Shown here in pieces: positions 8,574 through 18,292 of a stretch of DNA of 64,000 bases. The position numbers and the translations under genes were made by a program. The notes beneath the pieces are model-generated. The model was not told the origin of the DNA, made no database searches, and was given only the letters and a program-made list of their open reading frames with translations. Within the stretch, counting starts at the first letter, position 1. Each line of letters starts with the position of its first letter. This DNA is from CAYNRG01 sp047973125 (GTDB lineage: Bacteria > Bacillota_I > Bacilli_A > Erysipelotrichales > Erysipelotrichaceae): assembly GCA_047973125.1 (NCBI GenBank), contig JBKEBK010000024.1, forward strand, positions 233,549 to 297,548, written 5' to 3'.

Positions 8574-10865
8574 CTATTTATTGTTATATTTGTACTGTGT
8601 ATAATAGCTAAATGATTCGTAATCACGGATTGTTTCACTTAAATCTTCAGGGTACTCCTCACCTCGATAAAACCAATCATCCTTATATTTATAAGCATAT
8701 ATATTTTGAACAGGTAGCACTTCCTTCAAATCTTTTAAATAATTTAAATATGAAGATCCTTCAAGGTTTAAATAATCAAATAGCTCTGGAACCAAATACA
8801 TTGGAGAAATAAGATTACCTTCTAAGGTGTCATCAACATTTAAAGATTCTTTTGCACTTGGATTAAGATAGAATAAATATGGCGTTGTATAATTATTAAT
8901 TAACCCTTCAACTTCAGATGTATTCATATTAGTATTTGTATAATTATACCACTCTTTTACTTTACCATTAGTACCAAGGGCTGGCAGATGATCACCAAAT
9001 AAGACTAAAACAATTGGATCTTCACTTGCATCTAGTGTATCCTTTAAAAACTTTAGTTGATTATCTGTTCTTTTTACCCAAAATAAATAATTATTTACAA
9101 CCGTATAAAGTTCCTCTGACATATTTTCATCATAAGGTAAATAGTGTTGGTCATCTAAGGGTGTTGTTGCATATGGCCCATGACCTTGAATAGTTGTAGC
9201 AAAATCAAAAGCGTTCGAATTTTTTTCTACTGAATTTAAAAATCTATAAGTTGCCTCTGGAATAAACATATCATCAGACATTAATTTATAATTACCCCAT
9301 TTGTAACCATGATCATAACTTTGATCAATTTCAAATATATTTTCAAATGGTGAAAATACATCAAAACCAAGCCTGAAGCTAGCTTTATTTCTTCCATAAA
9401 AATAAGCTAGGAAAGGATGCATAAACTCTGTTGCATATCCTTGTCTTTTAAAGAATTGTGGGAAACTCTCAGTTTCTTTTATAAAAGAACCTAATTTATT
9501 ATAGCCGGTCATAGAAGCTCTCTCAGTTTGAATAGTACCTCCAGCAAAAACATCTACCAACAGCTCTCCTGAATATGACTCTTCTTGTAACTTATGAAGA
9601 TTATAATAAGGATCAATCTCATTATTAGAAAAATCCTGATATCGTGATAGATCGGTATAAGATTCCATCATTATCATTAGCACATTTACTTTTTGATTTT
9701 CACTTAAGCTAACTTCTGGATATTCTTTTAATAAATTATCTATGACTTCTTGTGAATAACCCTTAGGTTTTCTTCCAACAAGTTCAAAATACGAATTCAT
9801 AAAAGAATAAATAACTCCTCTTGAACTGTAATTTCCAACAACATCAAATTTAGTAAGGAAATTTCCTGAATATGTTAATTCCTGAGCCAATTCTGTTCCA
9901 TAGAAATGTAATACTGGACCAAAAAGGATAACAAGTGATAAAACTGATCCAATTACTCTTTCTTTTATTTTTGGCTCTAAAAGTTTAGGAATATTATGTA
10001 TAATAATCATCAAAACAAAAGTTATAATGAAAATAAGCCACATTTTATCTGTTAATTGAATTTTATACTCACCCGCAACAGCCATCCCCTCACGAATTGT
10101 AAAGATATCACTTACATAAAGCGGTTCATGTCTTAAATTTTGCTTAAAATAATTTGAAATAGCAATAATATATACAATAACACTTGTAAAAAGATATGCC
10201 ATCCAAGCTCTTTTTGATATAAAATAGAAAAAACACATCACCAAAAAAATTGGAACGATATTAAAGATAAATACATTGAAACTTATCATTTCAGATATAA
10301 TCCATCTATTGCTTGTTGCAACACTATATATGATAGATACAAGCAGTGGAGATACACTTATAATAAATAAAAATGAAAATAATAGAATATATCGAATTGA
10401 GCGATTAGCTTTTTTAACTTGCCCTTTTTTAATTTTTTTAAAATATTTATACTTTTTAGATAGCGGTGTATTAATGCCATCAAATATTGTTGTCTCATTT
10501 TTTTTATAATCAACAATCATTTTTTTATAATCAATCTCATCAAGAGCAACAACTTCTTGCTTTAAATCTAATAAATCAAGAATCTTTCTAGGAAGCAAAA
10601 CTACAATGTTTTTATCTTGTTCTTGAATATTCTCAACTACATTAAATAATTCCTTTTGTAAATCAATCTCTTTCTTTAAATCTATTTCATCAAGGAACTT
10701 CCAACTTTGTTGACTATATTTGATATAATCAATAATTCCTAGATAATTTTTAATTGATAAAAATATATTCGAGAAAAAATATTTCCACATTTTTCTTTCT
10801 TTAAAAAGTATTTTGTTAAAGAACTTTCTTCTTATTTTATCCTGTAAATATATATTGTTTTTCAT
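8574..10865 (-). CDS. LTA synthase-like sulfatase-fold phosphoglycerol/phosphoethanolamine transferase
   Basis: A 763-residue protein. An unusual cytoplasmic N-terminus of about 150 residues is followed by five membrane helices (about 155-330) and an extracellular alkaline-phosphatase/sulfatase domain (about 390-700). Signature sites are LMIMMESYTD (metal Glu), the nucleophilic Thr in GGTIQTERASMTGY near residue 447, and the metal-binding FGDHLPALG. Relatives (LtaS, OpgB, CptA) transfer phosphoglycerol or phosphoethanolamine from phospholipids to glycans. Start ATG follows AAAGGAG. It is the first gene of the glycopolymer operon, behind a TTGCTT-17-TATAAT promoter. It probably adds phospho-substituents to the polymer made here, or makes an LTA-like polymer. 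Confidence 0.88.
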   Translation of the reverse strand: MKNNIYLQDKIRRKFFNKILFKERKMWKYFFSNIFLSIKNYLGIIDYIKYSQQSWKFLDEIDLKKEIDLQKELFNVVENIQEQDKNIVVLLPRKILDLLDLKQEVVALDEIDYKKMIVDYKKNETTIFDGINTPLSKKYKYFKKIKKGQVKKANRSIRYILLFSFLFIISVSPLLVSIIYSVATSNRWIISEMISFNVFIFNIVPIFLVMCFFYFISKRAWMAYLFTSVIVYIIAISNYFKQNLRHEPLYVSDIFTIREGMAVAGEYKIQLTDKMWLIFIITFVLMIIIHNIPKLLEPKIKERVIGSVLSLVILFGPVLHFYGTELAQELTYSGNFLTKFDVVGNYSSRGVIYSFMNSYFELVGRKPKGYSQEVIDNLLKEYPEVSLSENQKVNVLMIMMESYTDLSRYQDFSNNEIDPYYNLHKLQEESYSGELLVDVFAGGTIQTERASMTGYNKLGSFIKETESFPQFFKRQGYATEFMHPFLAYFYGRNKASFRLGFDVFSPFENIFEIDQSYDHGYKWGNYKLMSDDMFIPEATYRFLNSVEKNSNAFDFATTIQGHGPYATTPLDDQHYLPYDENMSEELYTVVNNYLFWVKRTDNQLKFLKDTLDASEDPIVLVLFGDHLPALGTNGKVKEWYNYTNTNMNTSEVEGLINNYTTPYLFYLNPSAKESLNVDDTLEGNLISPMYLVPELFDYLNLEGSSYLNYLKDLKEVLPVQNIYAYKYKDDWFYRGEEYPEDLSETIRDYESFSYYTQYKYNNK

Positions 10866-10890
10866 ATTAACTCCTTTTTATAACTGTTTT

Positions 10891-10919
10891 ATTATACACC
10901 TAAAAAATTCATCAAGCAA
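10891..10919 (-). promoter_or_regulatory. Promoter of glycopolymer operon
   Basis: On the minus strand, TTGCTT is followed by a 17-base spacer and a perfect TATAAT, ending 26 bases before the start of the LTA-synthase-like gene. The divergent gtrA promoter lies about 30 bases away. Confidence 0.65.
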
Positions 10920-10946
10920 ATATATAAATCTCTATGATATATTTTG

Positions 10947-10955
10947 TGATATAAT
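10947..10955 (+). promoter_or_regulatory. Extended -10 promoter of gtrA operon
   Basis: TGA-TATAAT is an extended -10 element with no recognisable -35 at the right distance. It ends 31 bases before the gtrA start codon. Confidence 0.55.
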
Positions 10956-10986
10956 ACATGTAAGCTTTATTTATAAGGGGTAATTT

Positions 10987-11400
10987 ATGATTAAATTAAT
11001 TAAAAATAAGTTTTTTAATAAACAGTTTCTGATCTTTGGTATTATTGGATTTGTAAGTACAGCAATATCACAAATCTCTTACTATATTGGGGTGGCATTT
11101 TTTAGTTTAACTCCAAGCATTGCTTCTATTGTTGCTGATCTTTTACCAATGCCTATTTCATATATTCTAAATACAGTTCTTACTTATAATAAAAAGTTAA
11201 ATTTAAAAGCAGCACTAACATTTCCACTTGCATATATACCAGGTATTATCGCAAATATGCTTATTGTAATCATTGTTGTTAATATTCTACACTTTCCAAA
11301 AGAAGTAGCAAAACTAATTTCACTACCAATCACAATTCCAATGAATTTTATATGTGTTTCCTTTATTATAAATAAATGGGGAAAGAAAGGAGATAATTAA
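10987..11400 (+). CDS. GtrA family membrane protein
   Basis: A 137-residue protein with four membrane helices, the GtrA plan: FLIFGIIGFVSTAIS at the N-terminus, a central pair, and a conserved C-terminal FICVSFIINKWG. GtrA proteins are thought to help move polyprenyl-linked sugars across the membrane. It pairs naturally with the GtrB-type transferase at 2866-3822, although that gene is on the other strand. Start ATG follows AAGGGG. Its stop codon is directly followed by the ATG of the DUF6056-like gene, so the two are co-translated. Confidence 0.85.
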   Translation: MIKLIKNKFFNKQFLIFGIIGFVSTAISQISYYIGVAFFSLTPSIASIVADLLPMPISYILNTVLTYNKKLNLKAALTFPLAYIPGIIANMLIVIIVVNILHFPKEVAKLISLPITIPMNFICVSFIINKWGKKGDN

Positions 11401-12903
11401 ATGCTTAAGAATAAAGAAAGATTTATCGTAACATTGCTGTTTATATTATTTTTTATGTTATTTGCATTTATTACTTGTGCTTCTCCACTTGCTGGTGATG
11501 ATTGGGGTTATGCCATAAATGGTATGAAAAATAACCCTTTAACCCTTGTTATTGACTTTTACAACCAATGGTCAGGAAGAATCCTAAGTGAATTATGGGG
11601 GTTTTTAATTGCACCAAATAAATGGCTTTGGAATATTCTAAATCCTTTAATGTTTACTTCTATAGCAGCACTTATGTATCTGATAATTAATCCCAAAAGA
11701 AAAAAGATTTCAACAACGCTCTTAATCTTCTTTTTAATGCTAAGTGTAAAAGATTTTGTAAGAATGGAAACATATACATGGATAATGGGCTCTACTTATA
11801 TTGTTCCACTATTGCTGTTTTTATTATATTTATATTTAATCAAACTAGTAATTCTTGACTATAATAATAATGTTTGGGTCTTTTCAATATGTATATTACT
11901 TAACTTAGTTATTCCACTATGGATGGAAAACATTGCAACAACCCTAGTTTTTGCCAACATTTTAATCCTTATATACTTTTATATTCATGATAGATCTAAT
12001 ATAAAAAAATCAATTTTATTTATAGTATTGAGTGTTATTGGCCTGCTTATTATACGCTTATCACCAGGAGCAGCTATTCGTTTAGCTGGCGAGCATTCTG
12101 CTTGGCTTAAATTAAGTATCTTTGATCAAATTTCTAGAAATTGGAACAATTTCTTAACCTATACATTCTTAGATAATAAATACTTAATGTTAACTTTTAG
12201 TTTAATAATGTTAGGAGTATTATACAATTACCAATTTAATTATAAGGGTAAAAAATGGATATTTAACCTTCTTATTATTGTGTATTCATTTGGTATTATT
12301 CAATCAACATCTTCTTTTCTATACAGTTATTTAAATCTAAATTTTTTAACTGTACTATTTGACTTAAATAGTCCAAACTCAAGTTTAATTTTATCAATTT
12401 TCTATACAATATATGTCTTATGTACAATCTATACCTTCACAAAATTTTTACAAGATTTTATGCAATTTAGCTCAAATTTCTTACTATTTATTGCCGGAAG
12501 TTCAACAATTGTAATGTTGTTCTCACCAATATTTGGATCAAGAAGTAGTATTTATTTTATTTACTTAATTATTCTATTAATTGGATCTTTATACAATAGT
12601 CTAAATATCGATATAAAATTAGAAACAGTAATAACAATCACTTTAATAACACTATGCTTAATTTGGACAAGGTCATATATAAATAAATATCAACTGGTCA
12701 GAATTAAGCATAGAGAAAGATTAGAAAGAATCCAGTGGATCAAAGACAATCCACAAACTAAGGAGGCTTGGATTGAAAGAATGCCAATTATGACAATCCA
12801 TTCAGCCGATATAGAAGATAATGATACGTACCATCAACAAGTATTTAAAGAATACTACGGCTTAAATCCAAACATCAAACTAATATTTTACTGGCCAGAA
12901 TAA
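11401..12903 (+). CDS. DUF6056-like polytopic membrane protein, probable GT-C-type transferase
   Basis: A 500-residue protein with about 11-12 membrane helices. The first extracytoplasmic loop carries SPLAGDDWGYAING, an acidic motif like the catalytic DD/DE of GT-C glycosyltransferases and characteristic of DUF6056 proteins as I recall them. The C-terminal soluble tail (about 440-500) is extracytoplasmic. Coming directly after gtrA, it is a good candidate for the enzyme that uses a polyprenyl-phosphate sugar to modify a surface glycan, as in Gtr O-antigen modification clusters. The activity is inferred from topology, motif and neighbour. Confidence 0.65.
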   Translation: MLKNKERFIVTLLFILFFMLFAFITCASPLAGDDWGYAINGMKNNPLTLVIDFYNQWSGRILSELWGFLIAPNKWLWNILNPLMFTSIAALMYLIINPKRKKISTTLLIFFLMLSVKDFVRMETYTWIMGSTYIVPLLLFLLYLYLIKLVILDYNNNVWVFSICILLNLVIPLWMENIATTLVFANILILIYFYIHDRSNIKKSILFIVLSVIGLLIIRLSPGAAIRLAGEHSAWLKLSIFDQISRNWNNFLTYTFLDNKYLMLTFSLIMLGVLYNYQFNYKGKKWIFNLLIIVYSFGIIQSTSSFLYSYLNLNFLTVLFDLNSPNSSLILSIFYTIYVLCTIYTFTKFLQDFMQFSSNFLLFIAGSSTIVMLFSPIFGSRSSIYFIYLIILLIGSLYNSLNIDIKLETVITITLITLCLIWTRSYINKYQLVRIKHRERLERIQWIKDNPQTKEAWIERMPIMTIHSADIEDNDTYHQQVFKEYYGLNPNIKLIFYWPE

Positions 12904-12918
12904 ATAAGGGAGAAATTT

Positions 12919-13473
12919 ATGAACGTATATGATTTTGATAAAACAATCTACAATGGAGATTGTACCAAAGATTTTGTATTACATTGCTTTAAAAAAGAAA
13001 AAAAACTAATTCCACTTATACCTTATCATCTATATAATGGATTGCTTTTTTTATTAAAAATAAGATCTAAGAAGGTCTTCAAAGAAAACTTATATTCTTT
13101 TATTGGTATCTTAGAAAATGTCGATGATATTATCGAGGAATATGTTGAAAACAATACTAAAAATATAAAAAAATGGTATTATGAGCAACAAAAAAATGAT
13201 GATTTGATAATATCGGCATCACCATTATTTTTAATTGAAAGATTTTGTAAGAAATTAAATATAACTTGTTATATGGCATCTTTAGTGGATATAAAAACCG
13301 GTAAGTTTATTAGTGAAAATTGTTTTGGAGAAGAAAAAGTTAAAAGATTTGATGAGTTTTATCAAAGAGAATCAATCGATGAATTCTATTCAGACTCTTA
13401 CTCAGATGCTCCACTTGCAAAATTAGCAAAAAAGGCTTTTATTGTAAAAGGCGATAACATCAAACCATGGTAA
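12919..13473 (+). CDS. HAD-superfamily (IB type) phosphatase
   Basis: A 184-residue HAD phosphatase of the phosphoserine-phosphatase-like class. Motif I is VYDFDKTIYNGD (nucleophile Asp, acid/base Asp), motif II is ISASP near residue 95, and motif IV is YSDSYSDAPL near residue 150. A helical cap is inserted after motif I. It is 15 bases downstream of the DUF6056-like gene behind AAGGGAGAA, so it is probably in the same operon and shares the terminator at 13472. The substrate is unknown; the context suggests a phosphorylated sugar or lipid phosphate. Confidence 0.82.
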   Translation: MNVYDFDKTIYNGDCTKDFVLHCFKKEKKLIPLIPYHLYNGLLFLLKIRSKKVFKENLYSFIGILENVDDIIEEYVENNTKNIKKWYYEQQKNDDLIISASPLFLIERFCKKLNITCYMASLVDIKTGKFISENCFGEEKVKRFDEFYQRESIDEFYSDSYSDAPLAKLAKKAFIVKGDNIKPW

Positions 13474-13499
13474 AAAAAACTTCATGCAGAAGTTTTTTT
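13472..13499. terminator. Bidirectional terminator between HAD and GH9 genes
   Basis: The hairpin ACTTC-ATGCA-GAAGT is flanked by A-rich and T-rich tracts, so it can end transcription from both sides of the convergent pair. Confidence 0.8.
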
Positions 13500-15675
13500 A
13501 GTTAAAATAGCTAAGAACAAATACTAAGCTTGAGTTCCAATAAATTGTAACCTCATTACTAGCGTAGCTATCATATGAATCTACATACATCTTTGACAAA
13601 GCTGTGGATTCGGGAAGCTTACTTATAATTGGATCATCACGATCAGCATTAACACCACCAACTAAGGCTCCTGTTAATTCAGCATTATTAATTTTAGAAA
13701 TCCGATGATGAGGATTTTTTGGTGATTCACCACCATAGCCTACAACAAATGATTTGTTTAAACTATTATTTCCAAAGATATAATTTACTTGATCTAAAGC
13801 AAGTGATCTATAATATATATTTTGATTAATTTCAGATACCATTAATAATGTTATTGCCTGATTTAATACTTTACCATTACTACCCCATGAAAAATAATCT
13901 AGACCAACACTATATGTATTAGTTTCAATTAAAGAAGCAATAGCAGCAGCATCTTTTTCAAGATTCTTTTTTAAATTTTTGTAAAACTCTGAGTCAGAAT
14001 CAGCTTTATCATTTGTTAAATAAATATAGCTTCCAAATCCTCCTACATTAATCCAACTAGTTCCTGAACCACTCTTATTATCATTATTAAATAATGCTTT
14101 AGCATAATCTAGATATTTATCATCTTGGGTAACATCCCAAAGTGCTATACTTGCAAAAAACTTCTCATCTGAGTCTTGCTCATCACGATAGTTTCCTGTA
14201 TTAAAATGTGCTGGATTTTTATATTCTATACTCTTATCTCTTGAACTTAAATAATCCCAAGACAATTTTGCAGCACTTAGTAACTTTTCTGAAAATTCTT
14301 GATCAAATTCTTCATAGATTTTTGATGCAAGTGCCATCGCTGCAATAAAATCTCCAGTTGGAGCTGTTTCAACTTCTAAAACATACAATGGTGCAATATC
14401 ATCCTCAGGCAAAATATCTTCTGCAAAATGTTGAGTAGTAACCTTATTATAAACACCGCCCCATTCTGTTTGTAACTTTAACATCCACTCTAATTCATAT
14501 CTAATTTCATCAAGAATATCTGGAATTTCATTTTTTGACTCCAAGATGTTTAAGTTATCATCAAATGCACTTGGGTTTATCATATAAGCAAAAAGTAAAT
14601 CAAATACACTCTTACTACCAGTTTCTATATATCTTCCATAATCGCCAGCGTCGTGCCAGCCTCCTGCAACATCTAATTTATACTGTTGATCTTCATATAA
14701 TATAGCATGATCTAAATGGCAACTTTCTCGATGAAACTTACCAGCCCAAGATGCATCAAGTGCCGCCCCACATCGTTGCAAAGAAATCATCTTTAAGGCA
14801 TCTTTTAGTACATTATTGTATATAGTATTTCCTATTTCAAAAGGATGAGACTTTCCTAGAATTTGGCTTCTAATATAGTACTTTCCTTCTTTTCTAAAAT
14901 TTGTAAAATCTCCTACAGAATTTCTTTCTTTACTTTGATCACTCCACACAGGATTAGCAATTGGAGCAGTATAAACAACTTCATTTGTATTATAATCAAC
15001 AACTTCAAAGAAATCTCCTTGCGTGTATGGAAAAACAACAACTTTTTTCTCATTAACAAGATAACCTAATTGATTTAGTCTTATTGAATATTCATTTACA
15101 TTATCATTTACTATCTTAAAGTTCTCAATAACAATTTGATTATCATTAGAATCTGAAGATATTTCAATTTCAACTTTACCTGTCCAATCATTATTAATTA
15201 AAGACATAAACTCAAAACTTATTTCCTCACTTCCAGAAATCTCTTTATTAAAATTACTTAATACTTCATCATTATTCTTTATGTTAATATTTAAAACTAT
15301 TTTATCTTTTGAAGATATATTAGCACTAATTTTATAAGTGTTATCTTTATTCCATTTAATGCCATCTTGGTAGATCACAATACTTTCACTACTGATAGTT
15401 GTCTTTATTTGATTAAAGCTACTATCCAAAGTTTTAATTTCATCCTTAACTATCCAATTTGTTTTAAATGGATATTCTGTTTCTGTTTGTTGAATATTTA
15501 CATCATCATTTGGATATTTTATATCTTCTTGTTGATTATCTTTATCATCGACTGTATTTTTATTTTCCACTTCATTATTTTTCTTTCCACCATCAACCTC
15601 TTTTGATGAAAGAGTAGTTTTTAAAAAAAATCCAGCAACCAAAAAAATAAGTAGAGACACTAATATTTTCTTCAT
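13498..15675 (-). CDS. Secreted or anchored glycoside hydrolase family 9 (cellulase-like)
   Basis: A 725-residue protein. There is an N-terminal signal/anchor helix (about 3-22, no lipobox Cys), an Asp/Asn-rich linker, a beta-rich CBM-like region (about 65-190), an Ig-like CelD-N domain (about 197-282, starting SIRLNQLGYL) and a GH9 (alpha/alpha)6 catalytic domain (about 285-725). Catalytic markers are GGWHDAGDYGRY (base Asp), PKNPHHR (His/Arg) and the C-terminal SNEVTIYWN (acid Glu). The ATG used follows AGAGGT; a TTG one codon upstream is the alternative. GH9 enzymes cut beta-1,4-glucans, and some act on chito-oligosaccharides. It lies 58 bases after the Tad-linked secreted protein on the same strand. 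Confidence 0.9.
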   Translation of the reverse strand: MKKILVSLLIFLVAGFFLKTTLSSKEVDGGKKNNEVENKNTVDDKDNQQEDIKYPNDDVNIQQTETEYPFKTNWIVKDEIKTLDSSFNQIKTTISSESIVIYQDGIKWNKDNTYKISANISSKDKIVLNINIKNNDEVLSNFNKEISGSEEISFEFMSLINNDWTGKVEIEISSDSNDNQIVIENFKIVNDNVNEYSIRLNQLGYLVNEKKVVVFPYTQGDFFEVVDYNTNEVVYTAPIANPVWSDQSKERNSVGDFTNFRKEGKYYIRSQILGKSHPFEIGNTIYNNVLKDALKMISLQRCGAALDASWAGKFHRESCHLDHAILYEDQQYKLDVAGGWHDAGDYGRYIETGSKSVFDLLFAYMINPSAFDDNLNILESKNEIPDILDEIRYELEWMLKLQTEWGGVYNKVTTQHFAEDILPEDDIAPLYVLEVETAPTGDFIAAMALASKIYEEFDQEFSEKLLSAAKLSWDYLSSRDKSIEYKNPAHFNTGNYRDEQDSDEKFFASIALWDVTQDDKYLDYAKALFNNDNKSGSGTSWINVGGFGSYIYLTNDKADSDSEFYKNLKKNLEKDAAAIASLIETNTYSVGLDYFSWGSNGKVLNQAITLLMVSEINQNIYYRSLALDQVNYIFGNNSLNKSFVVGYGGESPKNPHHRISKINNAELTGALVGGVNADRDDPIISKLPESTALSKMYVDSYDSYASNEVTIYWNSSLVFVLSYFN

Positions 15676-15733
15676 CAATTTTACCTCTTTACTTCTATAT
15701 CATATCATAAACAAATAAATAATCATTATTATT

Positions 15734-18292
15734 TTACTTAACTTTGTTATCATATAGTGGATCTTTTTTAGATAGATTATCAAAAAATGATATATTATCT
15801 TGCCATACTTTACTCATACCATTTTTAAATGGATCATCTGCCTCAACAAACCTTATATTAAATACATCTTTATAACTTTTATCAATAACATACTCATTTG
15901 TTAATATAAAATTAAATAGATTTACACCAAAGCCTCTACCAAAAGCGCTCACCTTATATGTACCTTTCTTATCTAGAGGATTTGTATACCATTTTCTTTT
16001 AGCATCTATTAAATCCTTACCTATTAAATTTTCACTATAAATTAATCCAGTTTTTCTATCTGCATAAACTTGAGGAAGAGAAAATTTACTATTGTAAATA
16101 AGCGGTACTCGATAAATTGAATCAATTTTATATTCATCTTTAATTGTTTCTGCACCACTGGGATACTCTATGTAAGCCTCATTATAGTTTTCTAATTCAT
16201 TTGATGATACACAAGCATAATTATCAACTATAGCACATGGATTATAGTATTCAACACTAACGCTGTGATCAATTCCCTCGCCTGAAAAATAATTCTTTTT
16301 ATCCTGTAGAAATTCTAATCTAATATTTTCACTTAAATATTGAACACTATCAAAACTATCCAAGACACTTACAACTATATCTTCTAACATAATATCCGCC
16401 ATACCAACAACATCTCTTTTTGTTTTCTCAAAGATATCAAAAGAAATATCTTTATTATCATATTTCATACTAAATTTGGAAACATCATTTTTATTAGTAA
16501 CATATTCTATTGTTTCTTTAAAATCATTTTTATCTACTTCAATAGTTTTAATTAATTTATCATTTATTAACAGCGACAAATTCTCTGGTTCATTAATTGT
16601 ACAACTCTCACACTTTAGCGATAGATAAATTTTAGCTTTCTTACCAACTTCATAAATTGGAGCAATTATTTTACTGATCCCTATTTTATCATCTTTATAA
16701 AAATTAATATTCTCAATTTTTTTTGAAGAATTTCCTACATTATCCTGTGCATATGTAACAATACTAAATTCTTTACTTGATAATGGCTTTATTATCTTCT
16801 CATTTGACATCATTTCACCACTATCATAAGTGATATTTCCATTATGATCTAGAATAGAATAATTCCATGATTTAACCTTAGAATGCAAGTCATCAACCTC
16901 TATTCTTATACTGTCTTGTTCTAAATGATACTTGATAATTGGCTTATCCTGATCAATAAAATATTTATTTGAAATATAATCCTTTATGTTTCCTATACCA
17001 TCCTCTAGGGTTGCTTTTATCCTCCAAATACCTGTGGTATTTAAATTAGTATTAAATATTTCTTCGTTATTATTAAATGATATATTTTGATTGTCTTCAT
17101 TAAAAATTGTGTACTTTGCCTTTACAATACTTTGAAATGATGGATCATACACATTGTTGTATTGTATTATCTGAGTGTCATATAGATTGGATCTAGTATT
17201 TTTAGTATGCCCAAAATGTTTAAAACAAGGACTTTTATTTCTACCAGTGACATGTTGACACCAATTTTTATTATTACTTACTACATTAGCGTAACCATCC
17301 TCTTGATTAAAAGACCAATACATTGGCTTTACTATGTAACTAATTCCAACATTCTCAGAAACCATTAGATAATCTGAATCCTTAGCTTTTGAAACAAAAC
17401 TAATATATGGCTTCTCCCCTAAGCTTTCCCAAGAGTCAATATAATTAGATAAAGTATCAATTTCTTTAAGATAGTTAGGTGCTGCATATTTTTGATGGTG
17501 CATTCCTCTTCCTGAATCAAATATCATCTTTTGTTTTGAAAAAATAGGATCAGACATTCCACTAATTTTATTAGCTCGCTTAAATGATACATTTACCTCT
17601 TTTTCCCACTTTCCAGATGTTCCATCAGGAATATATTTACTATCATTATCACAGATTGTTGTTTGATGAATTTCAGATCCATCAATTTTATCACTACTCC
17701 AATATTTATGTTCGAAACGTTGATACTTATTTATTTGTAAATATGAAAATGTATATTCTATTTCTTTGTTACTATCAAAGTAAAAGTATATATTATGCAA
17801 AATTTCATCATTTAAAAACAATTTTTCTCTTTTTTCACTGTTGTATCTTGCAATAACTTTACTCTCATTTATAAGGTCTTTAACGGTATTAACATTCTTT
17901 GACACTTGAAGCTCTACCTTCTTACCTGTTTCTTTCTCATATGCAAAAATTTCAAATTCAATTTCACTAGCTTTTATTGGCTGATGAAACCTTAAAGATA
18001 AGAAATTAGGATTAGATTCAATACTTTTATATGTCCCTACATCCTTACTGCTTCCTAAGAATGTCTCGCTTCCCTTATGTTTAGGATATGAAAATATACC
18101 AAAAACATTAGTACTTACTTGTAAACCGGTAGTATTTATAAAGTAGGGCTCATTTTTAAAAGATACATCTATTAAATTTTCATAATTTGTCCATTCCTTG
18201 TAGGAATACCAAAAAATGTTTTCACACTCATCAGCCTTTACATTAAAAAAAGTAAAAAGCAATAGAAAAATAACTAGTAGCTTACCTCTCAT
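15734..18292 (-). CDS. Large secreted protein of unknown function, end of Tad operon
   Basis: An 852-residue protein with a clear signal peptide (cleavage expected after FFNVKA near residue 21) and no membrane anchor, LPXTG or lipobox. The body is beta-rich with Cys pairs (CESC, CAIVDNYAC and others), which suggests disulfides. A middle section (about 400-560, including FIDQDKPIIKYHL and TYAQDNVGNSSK) reads like bacterial Ig-like folds. It begins inside the stop of the preceding small pilin-like gene (TAATG overlap) and so belongs to the Tad operon. A surface or pilus-associated adhesin or substrate of the Tad machine is the natural guess, but I recognise no family. Confidence 0.75.
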   Translation of the reverse strand: MRGKLLVIFLLLFTFFNVKADECENIFWYSYKEWTNYENLIDVSFKNEPYFINTTGLQVSTNVFGIFSYPKHKGSETFLGSSKDVGTYKSIESNPNFLSLRFHQPIKASEIEFEIFAYEKETGKKVELQVSKNVNTVKDLINESKVIARYNSEKREKLFLNDEILHNIYFYFDSNKEIEYTFSYLQINKYQRFEHKYWSSDKIDGSEIHQTTICDNDSKYIPDGTSGKWEKEVNVSFKRANKISGMSDPIFSKQKMIFDSGRGMHHQKYAAPNYLKEIDTLSNYIDSWESLGEKPYISFVSKAKDSDYLMVSENVGISYIVKPMYWSFNQEDGYANVVSNNKNWCQHVTGRNKSPCFKHFGHTKNTRSNLYDTQIIQYNNVYDPSFQSIVKAKYTIFNEDNQNISFNNNEEIFNTNLNTTGIWRIKATLEDGIGNIKDYISNKYFIDQDKPIIKYHLEQDSIRIEVDDLHSKVKSWNYSILDHNGNITYDSGEMMSNEKIIKPLSSKEFSIVTYAQDNVGNSSKKIENINFYKDDKIGISKIIAPIYEVGKKAKIYLSLKCESCTINEPENLSLLINDKLIKTIEVDKNDFKETIEYVTNKNDVSKFSMKYDNKDISFDIFEKTKRDVVGMADIMLEDIVVSVLDSFDSVQYLSENIRLEFLQDKKNYFSGEGIDHSVSVEYYNPCAIVDNYACVSSNELENYNEAYIEYPSGAETIKDEYKIDSIYRVPLIYNSKFSLPQVYADRKTGLIYSENLIGKDLIDAKRKWYTNPLDKKGTYKVSAFGRGFGVNLFNFILTNEYVIDKSYKDVFNIRFVEADDPFKNGMSKVWQDNISFFDNLSKKDPLYDNKVK

